Of a stretch of DNA of 64,000 nt, positions 23,911 through 35,154 are shown piece by piece. Below the pieces are notes generated by a model. That model saw only the letters and a program-made list of their open reading frames with translations, made no database searches and was not told where the DNA came from. Origin of the DNA: Diphasiastrum complanatum (taxonomy: Eukaryota; Streptophyta; Lycopodiopsida; Lycopodiales; Lycopodiaceae); NCBI GenBank assembly GCA_029204225.1, contig MU831915.1:1-64000 (forward strand). Reading direction: 5' to 3'. Position numbers and translations under genes: made by a program. Within the stretch, counting starts at the first letter, position 1, and each line of letters opens with the position of its first letter.

Positions 23911-24694
23911 ATATATAATACGTGCAGACTATGAAGTAAGGTTATAAGGTTGTCTCGGAGAGAAATCCATCCCTTTAAGTGGCTATCATTTGCTGTCGGT
24001 AAATTCACAACAACAGGCGACTGTCCAAGCCGATTACTTCTCTGATTTTTTATCATTATGAAAGTATACTATGCAGTGTGCACTAACTATGTTCTAGTCG
24101 AGTATTTGGTTGAAAATCTTCATCTTTGAACTAGAGGTAGCTCATGCAGAATCTATGACACATGGATACGGTCCTACACGACATGGCTTACTTCATTGAG
24201 CACAATCAATCCTTCAATCCAGAATGGCATCTCAGTTGATTGCTAGAATTTATTATACTAAGGTTCTGTCGCCAAGTGTCCTTAGCACAATACTACTTGC
24301 TGTTAGGATTTGATATCCTGTCAGTCATGGTGATTGCTTGCCAAGAAAAAATTCCCTGAAGTAATCACAAGTCTTGCAAGTTAGTTTTTTAGCATCCCAT
24401 TAATTGCACCTGCATGAGAACACCTGGATAGTTTAAAACAATAGTTTGAAACTTCTCATCATCGGCAAGGCAAACAATGACTCCCAAATTCAAGTTATTT
24501 TTAGATGTATAGACACCTCATATTGTTCAATAGCTATTCTCACAATTGCATGAATCTAAATCCATTCAAATTTGCAAGCATATCCATCGTAATCACTTGC
24601 AAAGTCCATAGCTACTTCATGCATATGATAATTCTGATGCAACTTTATGAATTCATCTAGACACCTCACTATTAATGCTCTCAGACAATAGGTA

Positions 24695-24994
24695 TCAAAA
24701 TGATATTCTCAAACTTTGGTAATAAGACAACATGCAATCCATGTCTTCACATACACACACAAATAAAAAAACTACCTTGAGCATTTTCTTCAATGAAACT
24801 ACGCCAAAGAATTGATGATCTTGTCGACATTTGATTCTTTTCCATTGGTAGAAAACCTCTGCCACTTGGATCATCTCATATAGGGGCTCTGCTACCATTG
24901 TGATGTACTCCACGAATTTGATTCTAACCTGAACCCAATTGAGTAATGAAAAATAGGGATAAAAACGTATGAGTCGTGAAAAGATCATATCCAA
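24695..24994 (-). pseudogene. Possible gypsy RT/RNase H junction fragment
   Basis: VRIKFVEYITMVAEPLYEMI followed by FYQW weakly resembles the gypsy segment 'YYRxFIxxFSxIAxPLxxLxxK...FxW' between RT and RNase H. No flanking RT motifs remain on either side. Low-confidence call made on one motif. Confidence 0.3.
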
Positions 24995-25108
24995 ATGACC
25001 TAATCATGCCCTTTGATCTTTAGCTAATTTGGAGAGCCATCTAGCTTCATTACCATGTAGAAATCATACAAGATGAAAACTACACATAGAAGATGAAAAC
25101 TAAATAAG

Positions 25109-25235
25109 AACTTGTCATAAACACTTAGATAAGATATTCTATTGTCCTTGTCCGTACAACATCCGTACAACACACAACAACATTTTGGAAGATTTTTGGC
25201 CCTATTACCGAGGCTTTTCTGAAGCATTAAAAAAA
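25109..25235. repeat. Dispersed repeat copy (see 16676-17170)
   Basis: It starts with AAGAACTTGTCATAAACACT as at 16676, and its right half (CCCTATTACCGAGGCTTTTC) is the inverted match of 17105-17170. Here the two halves are contiguous, which suggests this is the more complete copy. Confidence 0.6.
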
Positions 25236-25266
25236 AAAACAATAAATGGTGGTATGTCCAACGATG

Positions 25267-25269
<3 letters not shown>

Positions 25270-25339
<70 letters not shown>
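25270..25339. repeat. (GA)n microsatellite
   Basis: About 35 GA units. The minus-strand Ser-Leu frames crossing it are artefacts. Confidence 0.98.
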
Positions 25340-25341
<2 letters not shown>

Positions 25342-25399
25342 TGAAACAAGCAGAGTCTCCTCCTTTACTGAGAATGTCAAATGAGTACAAATGATGCAC

Positions 25400-25761
25400 T
25401 TTTATTCTTAGGAAGGCCCTTGCCCCATTCATCCTATTGGCTACTTGAAAGTGGTAAAGATTGAAATCCTAGCCCTTCAAAGAAACACAAAAGATGTAGT
25501 GATGCACAAAGAAGCACACCTCAACTACCACCATCGCCTAACTTAGACTTTGGTATTTGCACCTAGGGCCCAAGTCACTAGAAAACAACTTGAACTATTT
25601 AATTAATGTGCTCATTGGATTGGGCTTATACACGCAGGAAGCCAGTGCCTTGCACTTATTATTCTAACTCTACAATGTACTTTGGTTGGGCCCACTGGAT
25701 AAGGCTTGGCCAACAATAGTTTTAGTGGCGAGACCCACTAAGCCCCCAACAATATCCTCAA
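25400..25761 (-). mobile_element. Possible truncated gypsy LTR
   Basis: Shares landmarks in order with the minus-strand LTR at 47584-48389: AAGGCCCTTGCCCC, then TTGGG(C/A)..GGGCTTATA.ACGCAGGA, and an end at CCCCCAACA. Conservation between the landmarks is poor, so this is either a diverged relative or a fragment. No primer site is seen on its left. Confidence 0.4.
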
Positions 25762-26183
25762 CAGGTTGGGCTCATTTATTTATCCACAAAAAATTACCCA
25801 CAATAGGGCCCTCGGCCTTAAGTAGTGTCGGTCCCTTGGCACTTGCCTGCATTTGTCGTGGAAGAGCGTTGTTGGCTTGTTTATTGCTGATGATGAGCTG
25901 CTTCAGGTTAAGCGTGGATAAGAGATCGCTTTGTAAAACTTGAGGCCTTATAGGATGATGGTGATCAGTAAGAACTTGAACTTGTCATATTTTCAATAAT
26001 ATCCATATGAGTGTTATAGGTTTCAATTTTCAACATCTAGGTTTGCCACTTTGAGTTTTGAGAAATATGATATGGGGCCCGATGAGGCCGAACCTAGACT
26101 CCCAAGGATCTTTCGATATTGCCACTTTTCACTCCCAGCACCATGAATTCCCAAAATCATCCCAAGTTTCCAAATTTGGCCAT

Positions 26184-26608
26184 CCTAATTAGGTGACAAG
26201 CATTCAATACAATTCATACACGGATGAAATCTATAAATAGATCGTCCGAGCAGAGATTAGTGGTTGCTCCGTCCATGAGACACATTATTTGAGCATTCCA
26301 ATTACGTTGTCATTTTTTGTTGTAATTGTTATTTTGTACTGTGCTTCAATGTAATATAACATCAGCTTGTTTTTATTTGTGTACAACGTAGATAAATGCT
26401 TGTTGTGATTGAATGCACTTTCATTGTTGTTTGATCGCACTTGTTTACTCACTCTGATCAGAACGCGGACGTCTAAGACTCCTCAGTTTTTTATCAAACG
26501 ATGGCTATCTTTGACGCCTGAGGAACTCGCGTTATCATACTGCTCTTCCATTTATTTCAGAACTATACTTTACGTTAAATCTGATTTCAGTAGTACCACA
26601 TACGCATT
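26184..26608 (+). repeat. Dispersed repeat A with TATA-like element
   Basis: Clearly homologous and co-oriented with 29331-29669. Both hold CTATAAAT(A/G)GATC, TGTTGTGATTGAATGCACTT, ACTCTGATCAGAAC and GCCTGAGGAACTCGCG. Copy A has an extra roughly 90-base segment after the TATA-like box. The layout (U3-like part, TATAAATA, conserved downstream part ending in CA-rich sequence) would fit LTRs, but neither copy has a clear primer site after it. Confidence 0.75.
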
Positions 26609-26617
26609 CATGGGTTC

Positions 26618-26631
26618 AAATTAAGGGGGAG
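26618..26631 (+). other. Polypurine tract
   Basis: AAATTAAGGGGGAG is immediately followed by TGTTGGATTATTC, the usual arrangement of polypurine tract and 3' LTR start in plant copia elements. It implies that the 3' end of an element lies here, with the LTR beginning at 26632. Confidence 0.6.
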
Positions 26632-27000
26632 TGTTGGATTATTCTCCTACTAATTAACTAATCGATTTTTAATCTTCATCCAACTGTCTGCAATTTTTTC
26701 GTGTTTCTACACAGTCTGCAGAACTACTCAAAAATGGTTTATAGGTGGTTATTGTCACTTCGGCCACTTCGAAGACTTCGGACACTTCGTGCACGTTGCT
26801 TATTAACTGAAGTGCTTAATTCAAACAGAGTTACAGCTACTCAGAGAGAGCTTAGAGCACGTAGATTTGATCTACAATTCCTTTGTGCTCATTTCCATTC
26901 TGATTTGTTTCTTTCACTGAATCAATTTATCCTTTATTGCGTTCAATATCATGTCAGTATGTATGCATCTATGTAATTCTTTGTAACTAATAATCTCTTA
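26632..27000 (+). mobile_element. Putative 3' LTR start
   Basis: Begins TGTTGGATTATTC after a polypurine tract. The right boundary is uncertain because no second copy is in the window. It contains the repeated words CACTTCGGCCACTTCGAAGA and CTTCGGACACTTCGTGCACG, a short CACTTCG cluster. No coding potential. Confidence 0.45.
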
Positions 27001-27253
27001 GAATTTGTCTGATAATTCCATGCTTTATGTTTGTCTTCTTAATCACTTAGTTGCTAGTGATTCCAAATTTAGTTGCTAAAGATTGAACGTGATTTCTATC
27101 ACTACTTTTTGTTCAATATTGATAGGCGTAAACATGCACAGGAAAGAAGATTTATTTTGCCATGCTCAATGAATTTGTTTACCTACTTCAATTTTGTCGA
27201 ATTTTTTCTCTCATCTTATCACCTCTTTCCAACACTTTTTTCATAGAGCAAAT

Positions 27254-27780
27254 GGACATTCCACAAGGGAAATCATTTGGGGCGGTAGCTTCACACGAAA
27301 TCCGATCCCCCAACGAATCACGCTCAAAGGAGACGACGAGCAAAGGCACAACCACACCAAGTGCCAGAACCATCTTCAAGAAGCCGAAGACGCTTGAGAA
27401 ATCAATCCAAGAGTACGAGGCGACTTTTTTAGAAGAAGAGATGCGGGTTACGTCCTACCATGCTCTGCAGCCAATGTCAAGGGCAAGGAGAATCGGATCA
27501 TAGAGCAGCTGGCACCTCAACCCACATGCCACAACGTCCTCTTCAAGGACAACAAAAGGATCCTGTCAGAATATTTCAGAATTCTCAAGAACCTGCGCAT
27601 GGATCCCAGCTACATGCCTATCCCCAAGTGAGAACCAGGGTCGTAAAAGAAGGACGCCACCAAACTGGCCAATTATTCCAAACTCCAGGGGCTAGAACAA
27701 CCAAGCCAATTTCCAGTACACCTTGGAGCAGTTCCACACCATGCATCGCGCGTGCCAATTAGTTGATTTGATGGTGCACC
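27254..27780 (+). pseudogene. Unrecognised gag-like frame, frameshifted
   Basis: Starts with an ATG (MDIPQGKSFGAVASHEIRSP) and continues PSARTIFKKPKTLEKSIQEY and EATFLEEEMRVTSYHALQ. A frameshift near 27475 is needed to continue as VKGKENRIIEQLAPQPTCHN and NKRILSEYFRILKNLRMDPS. The two parts together look like one basic, helical protein. I recognise no domain, and no zinc knuckle or protease follows. A LINE begins right after it. It may be the first ORF of that LINE or part of an LTR element linked to 26632. Confidence 0.4.
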
Positions 27781-28090
27781 AAGCAGCTCTCAACTGCAAC
27801 GAACTTGCTTTCCTCAGTTTCTGTGAGTTCCATTAGGACCGTTCCTTAGGTCCTTTGTTTTTTGACCCCAACACCCCTTTCTCTTGTCTAAAAAGAGCTC
27901 CACCATACTCTCAAAGCCCTTAATAGAGACAAAATTTTTGGTTGTGGATGGCGTCACCCCTGACTTTTTCTTAGCACATTGGAATATTGCCTGTCCCTCT
28001 CTCCTTCTTTCCATCAATTCTGCAACCTTCATGGGTTCCTTCCCCTCTTGATTTCCTCAAGATCTCATCACAGTTGTTCATGAAACTAAC

Positions 28091-28740
28091 TTGCTCTCTA
28101 AAATTTCAGATTATTGCCAACTCACCATGCTTAACACCTCCTACAAGGTTATAGTGAAAGTTATTGCCAGAAGGATTGCCCCCTTCCTCCTCTCTCATCT
28201 GTCCAAAAGTCAATCTGGTTTTGTCAAATGCAGATCTATTTTTGATAACATTCTGAACGTTTGGTCTACTATTGACTCTTCTCTTTGGTTCAACTACCTA
28301 GCGCTTGTGCTCAAGATTGATTTTGATGTAAAGGCATTTGATCGTATCAGCTAGAACTACCTCCCCCTTACATGTTATTCTTCCTTTGGCATCCCAGACT
28401 ACATCATCAATATCGTGCGTGCCCTTTTCTCTTCTACTTCTTCTTTCATTCATTTTCAGGATGTCCTCTCATCATCCTTCCCTGTTTTTTGCGGAATCAA
28501 GCAAGGCTACCCTCTCTCCCCCTACCTCTTTGTAATTGCTACGGAACTACTTATCCACCATCATGAGATTCTTCATAGACTGATTCTGCTCCTTCCTTTC
28601 GTCCTTTCATTTTCTGAGGTGTACCTCTTGGTCCACAACTTTTTGTTGACAATCTGGCTTGTATTATCGAACTTCATCATCCCTCCGCTTTGCTTCTTCT
28701 CCGTGAGCTAGCTCGCTTTTGCACTATCTATGACTCTTTG
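28091..28740 (+). pseudogene. LINE reverse transcriptase, inactive
   Basis: SGFVKCRSIFDNILNVW, then LALVLKIDFDVKAFDRIS (the 'KIDxxKAFDxxxW' palm block) and CGIKQGYPLSPYLFVIATEL (the 'GxRQGxPLSPYLF' block). The active-site 'FADD' is replaced by FVDN at 28642-28653, so the second catalytic Asp is lost. The blocks occur in three different frames. An inactive RT is certain; the clade is plant L1-like. Confidence 0.85.
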
Positions 28741-28990
28741 GTCAATTTCTAGAAACCGAACTTATTGTGCTCTCACGATGCTACTCCAGACTAGCGTAAA
28801 GACTTAGGTTTTAACGTCCTTCCACATGGCACTATCATCAGATGTCTTGGTTTTCCTCTTGGAGCTTTTCTTTCTAACAAAAATCGTTTCAATTGAATAA
28901 TTTAGAAAATTACATCCAAAATCTTGCTCTAGAATTCTTTCAACCTCTCCTTTTCTACCAGCCCAGTTCACAAATTCAACTATGTGTGAC

Positions 28991-29145
28991 AGTGTCGACT
29001 TTTTTGCATTTTCTCAAAAAAGCGACACTTGCCTTAAACTTCTTCCTTTCAACTATTTTGAAGGAGTTAACTTGTTTTAAGAGCACCGTCGACTTTTTAA
29101 AGGATAGTGTCGCCTTTTTAAAGGCACTGTCGGCTTTTTTGCAAA
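28991..29145. repeat. Cluster of GTCGNCTTTTT words
   Basis: AGTGTCGACTTTTTT (28991), an inverted copy AAAAAAGCGACACT (about 29025), then CCGTCGACTTTTTAAAGG (29086), AGTGTCGCCTTTTTAAAGG (29106) and CTGTCGGCTTTTTTGC (29127). The last three are spaced about 20 bases apart. The first direct and inverted copies can pair as a hairpin. The arrangement resembles transposase-binding subterminal repeats. Confidence 0.6.
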
Positions 29146-29330
29146 ATCCTGAAGAGAGAGAAAAAGTGACAGTCCTCTATTTTGCAACGAGGAACGTTCC
29201 AGGCAATTCCTGTAAAATGCAAAGTAAGAGAATTTGCAGTGTCCTCGTCCGCGTCAACATTCCCTACACGTTGACTGTGTACACAATGTATAGTTGTCAT
29301 CTCAAGCCGACACTTCCAAGTACAACGGCT

Positions 29331-29669
29331 TGCCTAATTAGATGACAAACATTTATTGTAATACATGGATGTGATCTATAAATGGATCATCTAGGCACAC
29401 TCTATGTGATGCCTCGCAGCAGCACGCTTTTCTATCTGTGTATAACATAGATGAATGTTTGTTGTGATTGAATGCACTTTATCGATGTTTGATCACGCTT
29501 GTTTACTTACTCTGATCAGAACATGGGCGTCTACGACTCCTTGGCTTTTGATCATATGATGGTTGTCTTTGAGGCCTGAGGAACTCGCGATATCATACTG
29601 CTCTTCTATCTATTTTAGAGCTAAACTTCATATTGAATCTGATTTCCATTAATACCACACACACAAACC
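29331..29669 (+). repeat. Dispersed repeat B (partner of 26184-26608)
   Basis: Aligned with repeat A over its whole length apart from a gap after the TATA-like box (CTATAAATGG at 29376). Both copies are on the plus strand, about 3.1 kb apart. Confidence 0.75.
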
Positions 29670-30724
29670 ATTGCTAATCTCTTCGGTGGACTGTACTCTC
29701 ATTTTTGTGAGTATGAACTAATTTTTTAAGATCTTGTTGGTCAACTAGAACACTTAAGGCTGTGATTATACTTAGCATAAGCTTTCTATTAGATTCTTCT
29801 TGCATCTAGCAGCTGATTGTAACGGGAGAGCTGTTCCGCAATATTCCTACTCTCTTCTCCGTTCACGTTCTTCTATCTCCCTTGCCCCATCAGACTCATT
29901 GTCCTCAAGCACATCATTTTCTCCTACTTCACACACTTCCTCTTCATCTGGTTCCTTCTTACTCCCTCACCATTGCTAAGACTTTCAGAAAAATCCTTTG
30001 GAAACAGCCCTAGTCTTTTGAATTGGGATATTTGTACGACATCTAAAAGACTAGGTGGCCTGGGGCTACTTGACCCTTCTACTACATCTATCTCTCTCTC
30101 TCTCTTCTTTATAGATGCATTCACTATAATTCTACATGTCCTCAACCTTGGGCTATAATGATGACGGCTTTCTCCTCTTTCCTTGTCTAGTGGTACCATC
30201 TCTCAATCCTATTTTCTTGAGTTTATCCGCTCTTCATTCTTCTTCTCCACTTCCCTCCTCCCTTTGTTCAATAGGATTCTCCAGCTCTCTCTTCCAGTTC
30301 GTGCCAATTACAGGGGTAATGTGTTGCATGTCTACTCTAAATGCAAAACATCATATGAGGATGTGATACATTTGTTCTCTCATTGCTATGCCCCTTTACA
30401 GAAATCAGTAACTCACCTTTTCATTGCACGCTTTCATATCAGTTTTAGGAGATTTAGCCACATGGATTGATTGCTGAATGATATTACTTTTGTTGATGTT
30501 GAAGTAAATGCTTTCTGGCAGTGTATTAGGGTTACTACACTTTGAAACATTTGGTTATAAGATAGAAATAGCAGGGAATTTGGGATTGGTAATTTTGTCA
30601 TCTCCCCCCTTGCTTTTTTTTTAAGAGGCAGGTAAACTATTGCTTTTTAAGTTTTTGCTCTTTTGCCTTGTACTTTGTAAAAAGCTTATAATCTACAGTT
30701 AGCTTTTCGGAAAAAAAAAAAAAA

Positions 30725-32660
30725 TTCAGAGAGAATATATTATGACTCATAAAGATGCATAAGCACTCATAAAAAGATTTAGCCTTAAAAAGGGACCTTA
30801 GGAAACATCTTTTTAATCACCTTTGCATCTGGTCTAATGACCATTTAAATAGTCTCGCCTTAATTCAGTTATGTCCCTTTTATCGAGTAAAAAAGTCACT
30901 AAAAAACCAATGGCATATATCAATAGAAATTTTATTACGGTTTTATGTGGCCTCACCTTAAGGTGATTTTTTGAGGTGCAAAGGTGACTAGAGAGACCAT
31001 TTTTAAAATATAAAGTCCTCTTAATCCTTGGGGCCTGGACCCTGATTGCTGAAGGATGAGAGATGGCACAAAGGACGAGAGATGGCATCGCACAGTACTA
31101 GTAGTGGGCACTGGGCAATTGCCATTGAAAGATAAGAGATGGCACAGTACGAGGAGTCGGCAACTCCATTAAAGACAACAGGATTATTTTATTCTATGTA
31201 GTATGTAGTATAGTATATACTATATACCACAATTCCACAAAACGATTTCAGCATCAGCAACGGGCATCGCTGCAGCCTATAGTATGAACGATGATGTCAA
31301 AAGTCAGGTTGGCGGGTCCCTGAGTCTTTTACACAAGTAGAGCATAATAGATATTAGATACATGCTACATAGGATGATGTTCAATGTTCATAATTTCAAG
31401 TTCTCAACTGAACTTTGAACACCTTTTCAGCAAAGACAACGTCAATGATTCAATCTACTTAGCTTTTTCCTGAACAGATTCGTTTTCCGTTCTTGACTTT
31501 AGAGAGTAAACCTACTCACCTACTTAGTACTGTGTTACACTGCTATAGTAGATCTCTTTTTCTCATGCATTTTAGTTTTAGCTTTCTGGCATTGACTGCT
31601 CCATGACTCCCGAGTCCGTAGCTACGATTACTAGATTTCGTTGGTAATTATGCTAAAATTCTACCCTCGCAGTACCTTTATCCCTTGCAGGCATTACAAA
31701 CTTTTTCATGATTCCTTTCCTTGGTCTATATCAGTCCTCCATGCTCATAAACTTGATAAGATGTATCGTTGTACGTAGGGTAGGTACATACTACACTAGG
31801 ATACTATTATGATTACTAAACTCTACTAAAATACGAATATACATAAAGATGGGAAAGAATCCGTCAAAGTAGTCGGACAGAGATACTTGGAAGGCAAAAG
31901 TTGAAAGATCAAACCCTTCCCCCGGCAGCCCTGAGTCAGGCCCCTGACTCCTGCCCTCTACCGGTACGCATCCTCTAATATCGTAGTACTTTTCAGATCC
32001 TCCACAGGAATCGCGTAATGGCCCAGTGCCCACTGCCCAGCACCATGGCAATGGGCATGCCGCATAGGGTAGAGCCCAGAGCACTGGCAACAACTGTGCT
32101 TGCTTGTCTTAGGAAAAAAATCATATTCATCTTTACTGCCGTGGGGCAGCGCTAGGCTTCTCAGACTTCAGTGCTGACTAAACGTAACACGTTTCAGGGC
32201 CTCAGGCTTCCCTCGTCTAAATAGTAAACAATCAATCTCACTATAGTCCAGAGTCCAGACTGGATTCCAACTTCGACAAAGCATACAGTGCCCATACTGC
32301 ACTCGGGAGTCTGGGAGCTTGCCTCTATAAGCTGCCGATCAGTGGCGAAGGTCTTTGAGCCTCAGCAGTAAGCACTTAGCTGAGCGGGAAAGTTTGCATC
32401 TTTTAAGAATGAAATCAGCAACCTTTTCTAAAACCTGAAATAATAAAATCGTTAGCTTTTAGAACTTTTGAATCATATTTGCATGACAATAGGCAATGGA
32501 GTTAAAAAAAAAAGTTAACATTAAAGGATAAGTTGTGAGGTGGTCTGAAAATTAAGGTGGTCCAAATTTATGAAGTATGGATATTGTTGGAGAGCTCCCA
32601 TGCAAAAATTTCACTTAATTTGCATGTGAATCTACATGGCTGAGCATGTGAGCATGAGCA
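30725..32660. other. No gene seen
   Basis: Contains an imperfect inverted repeat (TCACCTTTGCA near 30818 and TGCAAAGGTGA near 30977), a cluster of GAGAGATGGCA(C/T) words at 31060-31150, an AT-rich palindromic patch near 31200, and a 14-base inverted match (AGTGGGCACTGGGC near 31101 against 32023-32036). Frames are short and unrecognised. Confidence 0.55.
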
Positions 32661-32666
32661 TTTTGC

Positions 32667-33281
32667 TTAGTCCGTTCTTTCTTCTTCATGAGTGTTCATT
32701 AGACGGAAGTAATGGTCCATGTGAAACAACCAATCTTCCACAATTCGAATGTCACGCTCTCCTTTGAAAGTAGGTGGTGCTTTTATTTTGGCAGTCTTCT
32801 TTGGGCCTTCTGTGTTTCGCGCTCGTGGTTCTTTTGGTATCTGTGGAGGAGGCGCCACTGCATTCCCTCTAGTTGCCTCCAACTCTTCAAACCTGGCTTC
32901 GTGCTGTGTTAGCCCGTCTCTCATTTCTCTAGCAAGGTCGAATTGAGTAAGGTTCATGGCTCGTAAAGATGTTTGCCATTCTTTCCTTTTTGTTTCTCTG
33001 TCCTTCTTCACCTCGCTAAGCATAGCTGTCATTGCACTTGATAAATATTGCCGCATCTTCACTTCAAAGAGGTCTTATTGCGTCTCTGGCATGGGTTCGT
33101 CTCTTGGTGTAGGTTTAGAAGGGCCACCCATCTCTTCTTGGAGAGGCGCCACTGTGGAGTTCATATGCTCTTTCTTTCTTGACTTGGACCTGGTGCCATC
33201 TCGATGCATGCGGGAACCGTATTCTCGAACCTGCTCCTCTTCGTCCGTCAATGCTCGTAACTCATCAAGGTGGTCGTCCAT
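32667..33281 (-). pseudogene. Ty3/gypsy gag, one in-frame stop
   Basis: Starts at an ATG (MDDHLDELRALTDEEEQVRE) and stays in one frame for about 204 codons, with a single TAA at 33075-33077. The N-terminus is acidic, then basic (SKSRKKEHMN). The middle, MRQYLSSAMTAMLSEVKKDR, looks coiled-coil-like, and the C-terminal APPTFKGERDIRIVEDWLFH with MDHYFRLM matches the start of the retrotransposon gag domain ('F.G......vxxWl..me.yF'). It ends in a stop before the rest of gag. It lies about 0.8 kb downstream of the primer site at 34096, as expected for a minus-strand element. Confidence 0.75.
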
Positions 33282-34095
33282 TATAGTAAGAGGTGTACTT
33301 CCAACATATTATCGCCTCTATCCTTTTGATTTTTGAAAACCCTCCCTTCTGTGGCCGGGCCCCACAGCTCTCTTTTCTTCTTTATTAAATCAGCTTCAAT
33401 GAAAATATCCCCTCCTCAAACTAGCACGCTCACATCACCTGAGAGCCAAGTAGGAACCAGGTCATTTGTGTCCAAGCAAGCACACAACAAACGGAACATA
33501 CCAACCAAAGCAAACACAGAGGATCCCTCTCAAGCCACAATCCCCCTTGAGACCAGACGTAGGACCTTTGCCTAGCCGCGCCCACACAAATCTATCACAG
33601 AATTAGCCCATGGAGAAACATCCATCCAACCATCTGTGCTTTCAACATTAAGCAGCACATTGCCTCAGTCACGCCCCACCACTTTTTGGTCGATAGCCCT
33701 TATAGCTAAACGATCAGTAACTATCCCGCACCAGCAGCTGACCACCCATGCTTTACACCCGAATTCGAGCAGCATCTCTGTATCAATGCTTAACCCATAC
33801 AGTTCGAATATGTCACCCCGCACCCCACAAGGCACAGACCGTGCTTTCACCAACCTAATGGCAGCACATTGCCTCATCCATCCTACGTGCAGATGGCGCC
33901 AGGCCCGAACCACGGGAACTGACCGTGCTTACACCTCAAGGGCAGCACCTTGCCTCATCAAGTCCCCCGTTCTGTCGATCACCCTGACCGTGGACGCACC
34001 CGTGCTTACACTGTGGGTAGCACCTTGCACAAGGGTTGTCTTGACAAATCCCAAAACGTGGCCATCCCTGTGAGACTTGCGTAGCTGACCGGCTA

Positions 34096-34111
34096 GTCAG
34101 CTCTAATACCA
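34096..34111 (-). other. Primer-binding site of the minus-strand gypsy element
   Basis: The minus strand reads TGGTATTAGAGCTGAC, a one-base variant of the tRNA-iMet site TGGTATCAGAGC. Two bases separate it from the LTR end GCTACA. It fixes the element's direction and its LTR edge. Confidence 0.75.
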
Positions 34112-34113
34112 CA

Positions 34114-34781
34114 TGTAGCGCCGGCGTCTCAAAGGGCGCTGGGACTTGAGCGGTTTCCCCAACACGCGCTTAAGTCTAACATTCATCCATCATGCACTTA
34201 CGTAAAAGCCAACTCAGAAACGTAACAAGCTTAACCATTCAGACTTAAGAAAACTGGAATCCCAACCAACCCGAAAGCCAACTCAGAATCCGTCCCCAAA
34301 AGGTAACCAAAGGCAAAGACAAGCCACACATGAAACCCAAGGCATAGTGGTTGCCAAACTGACCAATTGGCATAGCAGCAAGCCACACGTCGGTGACGTG
34401 GACCCTTAGGCGCCGACGACGCAAAAAGGTTGTAGTAAGGGTCCTTCCACTTGGACCAGTCCCGGAGGCGAAACCGAAATGGTAACCATCCCCAAGGATC
34501 AACTTTATTATATCTGAAAAAGGTTAAATTCATACATAGACTGACCGGCCTCAAGGCCACCAACACGTGTTGGGCATTGTGCCTGGCTCGTGCTGGTAGA
34601 GGGAGCTGAGACCTGGCAACTGGATTCATGGCGCTGGTTGAGCTATCCAAGTTTCTGTCTGCCGGACTCCCCCTATAGTTTTGTTGTGATTCGACGCACC
34701 CCCTCTGTCCTGAAATATAGTGCTTTCTGGTAAAGCACGCTTTTTAGGACTTAGTTTTTATTTTGTTGATTAAGCCTGGCA
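34114..34781 (-). mobile_element. 5' LTR of the minus-strand gypsy element
   Basis: The left edge is TGTAGC (ACA end on the minus strand), next to the primer site. The right edge, at about 34781 (CA), is placed where similarity to 54465-57029 stops. Shared landmarks are TTTATTA...GA(A)AAGGTT, GCTGAGAC, CCCCTATAG, GTGTGATTCGRC and GGTAAAGCAC. Plus-strand frames here and in the leader (33333-34073) are incidental. Confidence 0.6.
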
Positions 34782-35130
34782 AGCCTGGCAGAATTAGTCT
34801 GGCTCCCGGACATGGGTCCCGGGAGCTGTGTCGGTGGCAGAATCAACTTGCTTCCTGACTAGGCCATGACTTGAGCTCCAAAGCTAGCTCATGACTTGTG
34901 ACTACTTGACTGGCTCACCACAGGTCGGAGGCTCAGTCCTTGACGTTCTAACTTGCTCTGGGACCTTAGAGAGTGTCACCCCTTAGAGTCTTACAAGGCA
35001 CGCTGGGTGCACCCGAGTCAGCTCTACAACATTGTGGGGGGTGGGGGGGGGATTTGCATTTTGCATTTTGCATTGATTTAAAATTTAGGGTAATATAAGA
35101 GTAGATAGTGCTAATAAAATGAAGATTTAA

Positions 35131-35154
35131 TAGAGAGAGAGAGAGAGAGAGAGA
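35131..35154. repeat. (GA)n microsatellite, short
   Basis: About 12 GA units, preceded by a G-rich run and three TTTTGCAT words near 35055. Confidence 0.9.

Larger units (their letters stand above)
28983..29740. mobile_element. Insertion inside the LINE
   Basis: The 758 bases between two copies of TCAACTA (28976-28982 and 29741-29747) interrupt the LINE and contain dispersed repeat B. The left part carries five copies of a GTCGNCTTTTT word. The TCAACTA pair could be a target-site duplication, but seven bases may also match by chance and I see no terminal inverted repeats. Confidence 0.35.
27790..30724 (+). mobile_element. LINE remnant with poly-A tail, split by an insertion
   Basis: Plant L1-type LINE on the plus strand. 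RT motifs run from 28090 (TMLNTSYKVIVKVIARRIAP, SQSGFVKCRSIFDNILNVWS) to 28650. The late part resumes after about 29.8 kb with GGLGLLDPS and a zf-RVT-like CKTSYEDVIHLFSHC (about 30345). A typical 3' end with an A run follows at 30711-30724. Stops and frameshifts are frequent. About 0.76 kb (near 28983-29740) in the middle does not belong to it. Confidence 0.82.

Noticed and set aside
25024..25432. Two overlapping minus-strand frames with Ser-Leu runs
   Set aside because: They cross the (GA)n tract and have no recognisable flanking domain.
31096..31105. CTAGTAGTG as possible right end of the CACTA element starting at 19406
   Set aside because: Only nine bases match; the expected CTTTTCC before it and inverted subterminal words are missing.
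33333..34073. Plus-strand Pro/Thr/Ser-rich frames, up to 145 residues
   Set aside because: They lie in the noncoding leader of the minus-strand gypsy element, between its gag start (33281) and primer site (34111).
34231..34650. 139-residue minus-strand frame
   Set aside because: It lies wholly inside the gypsy LTR and resembles no protein.
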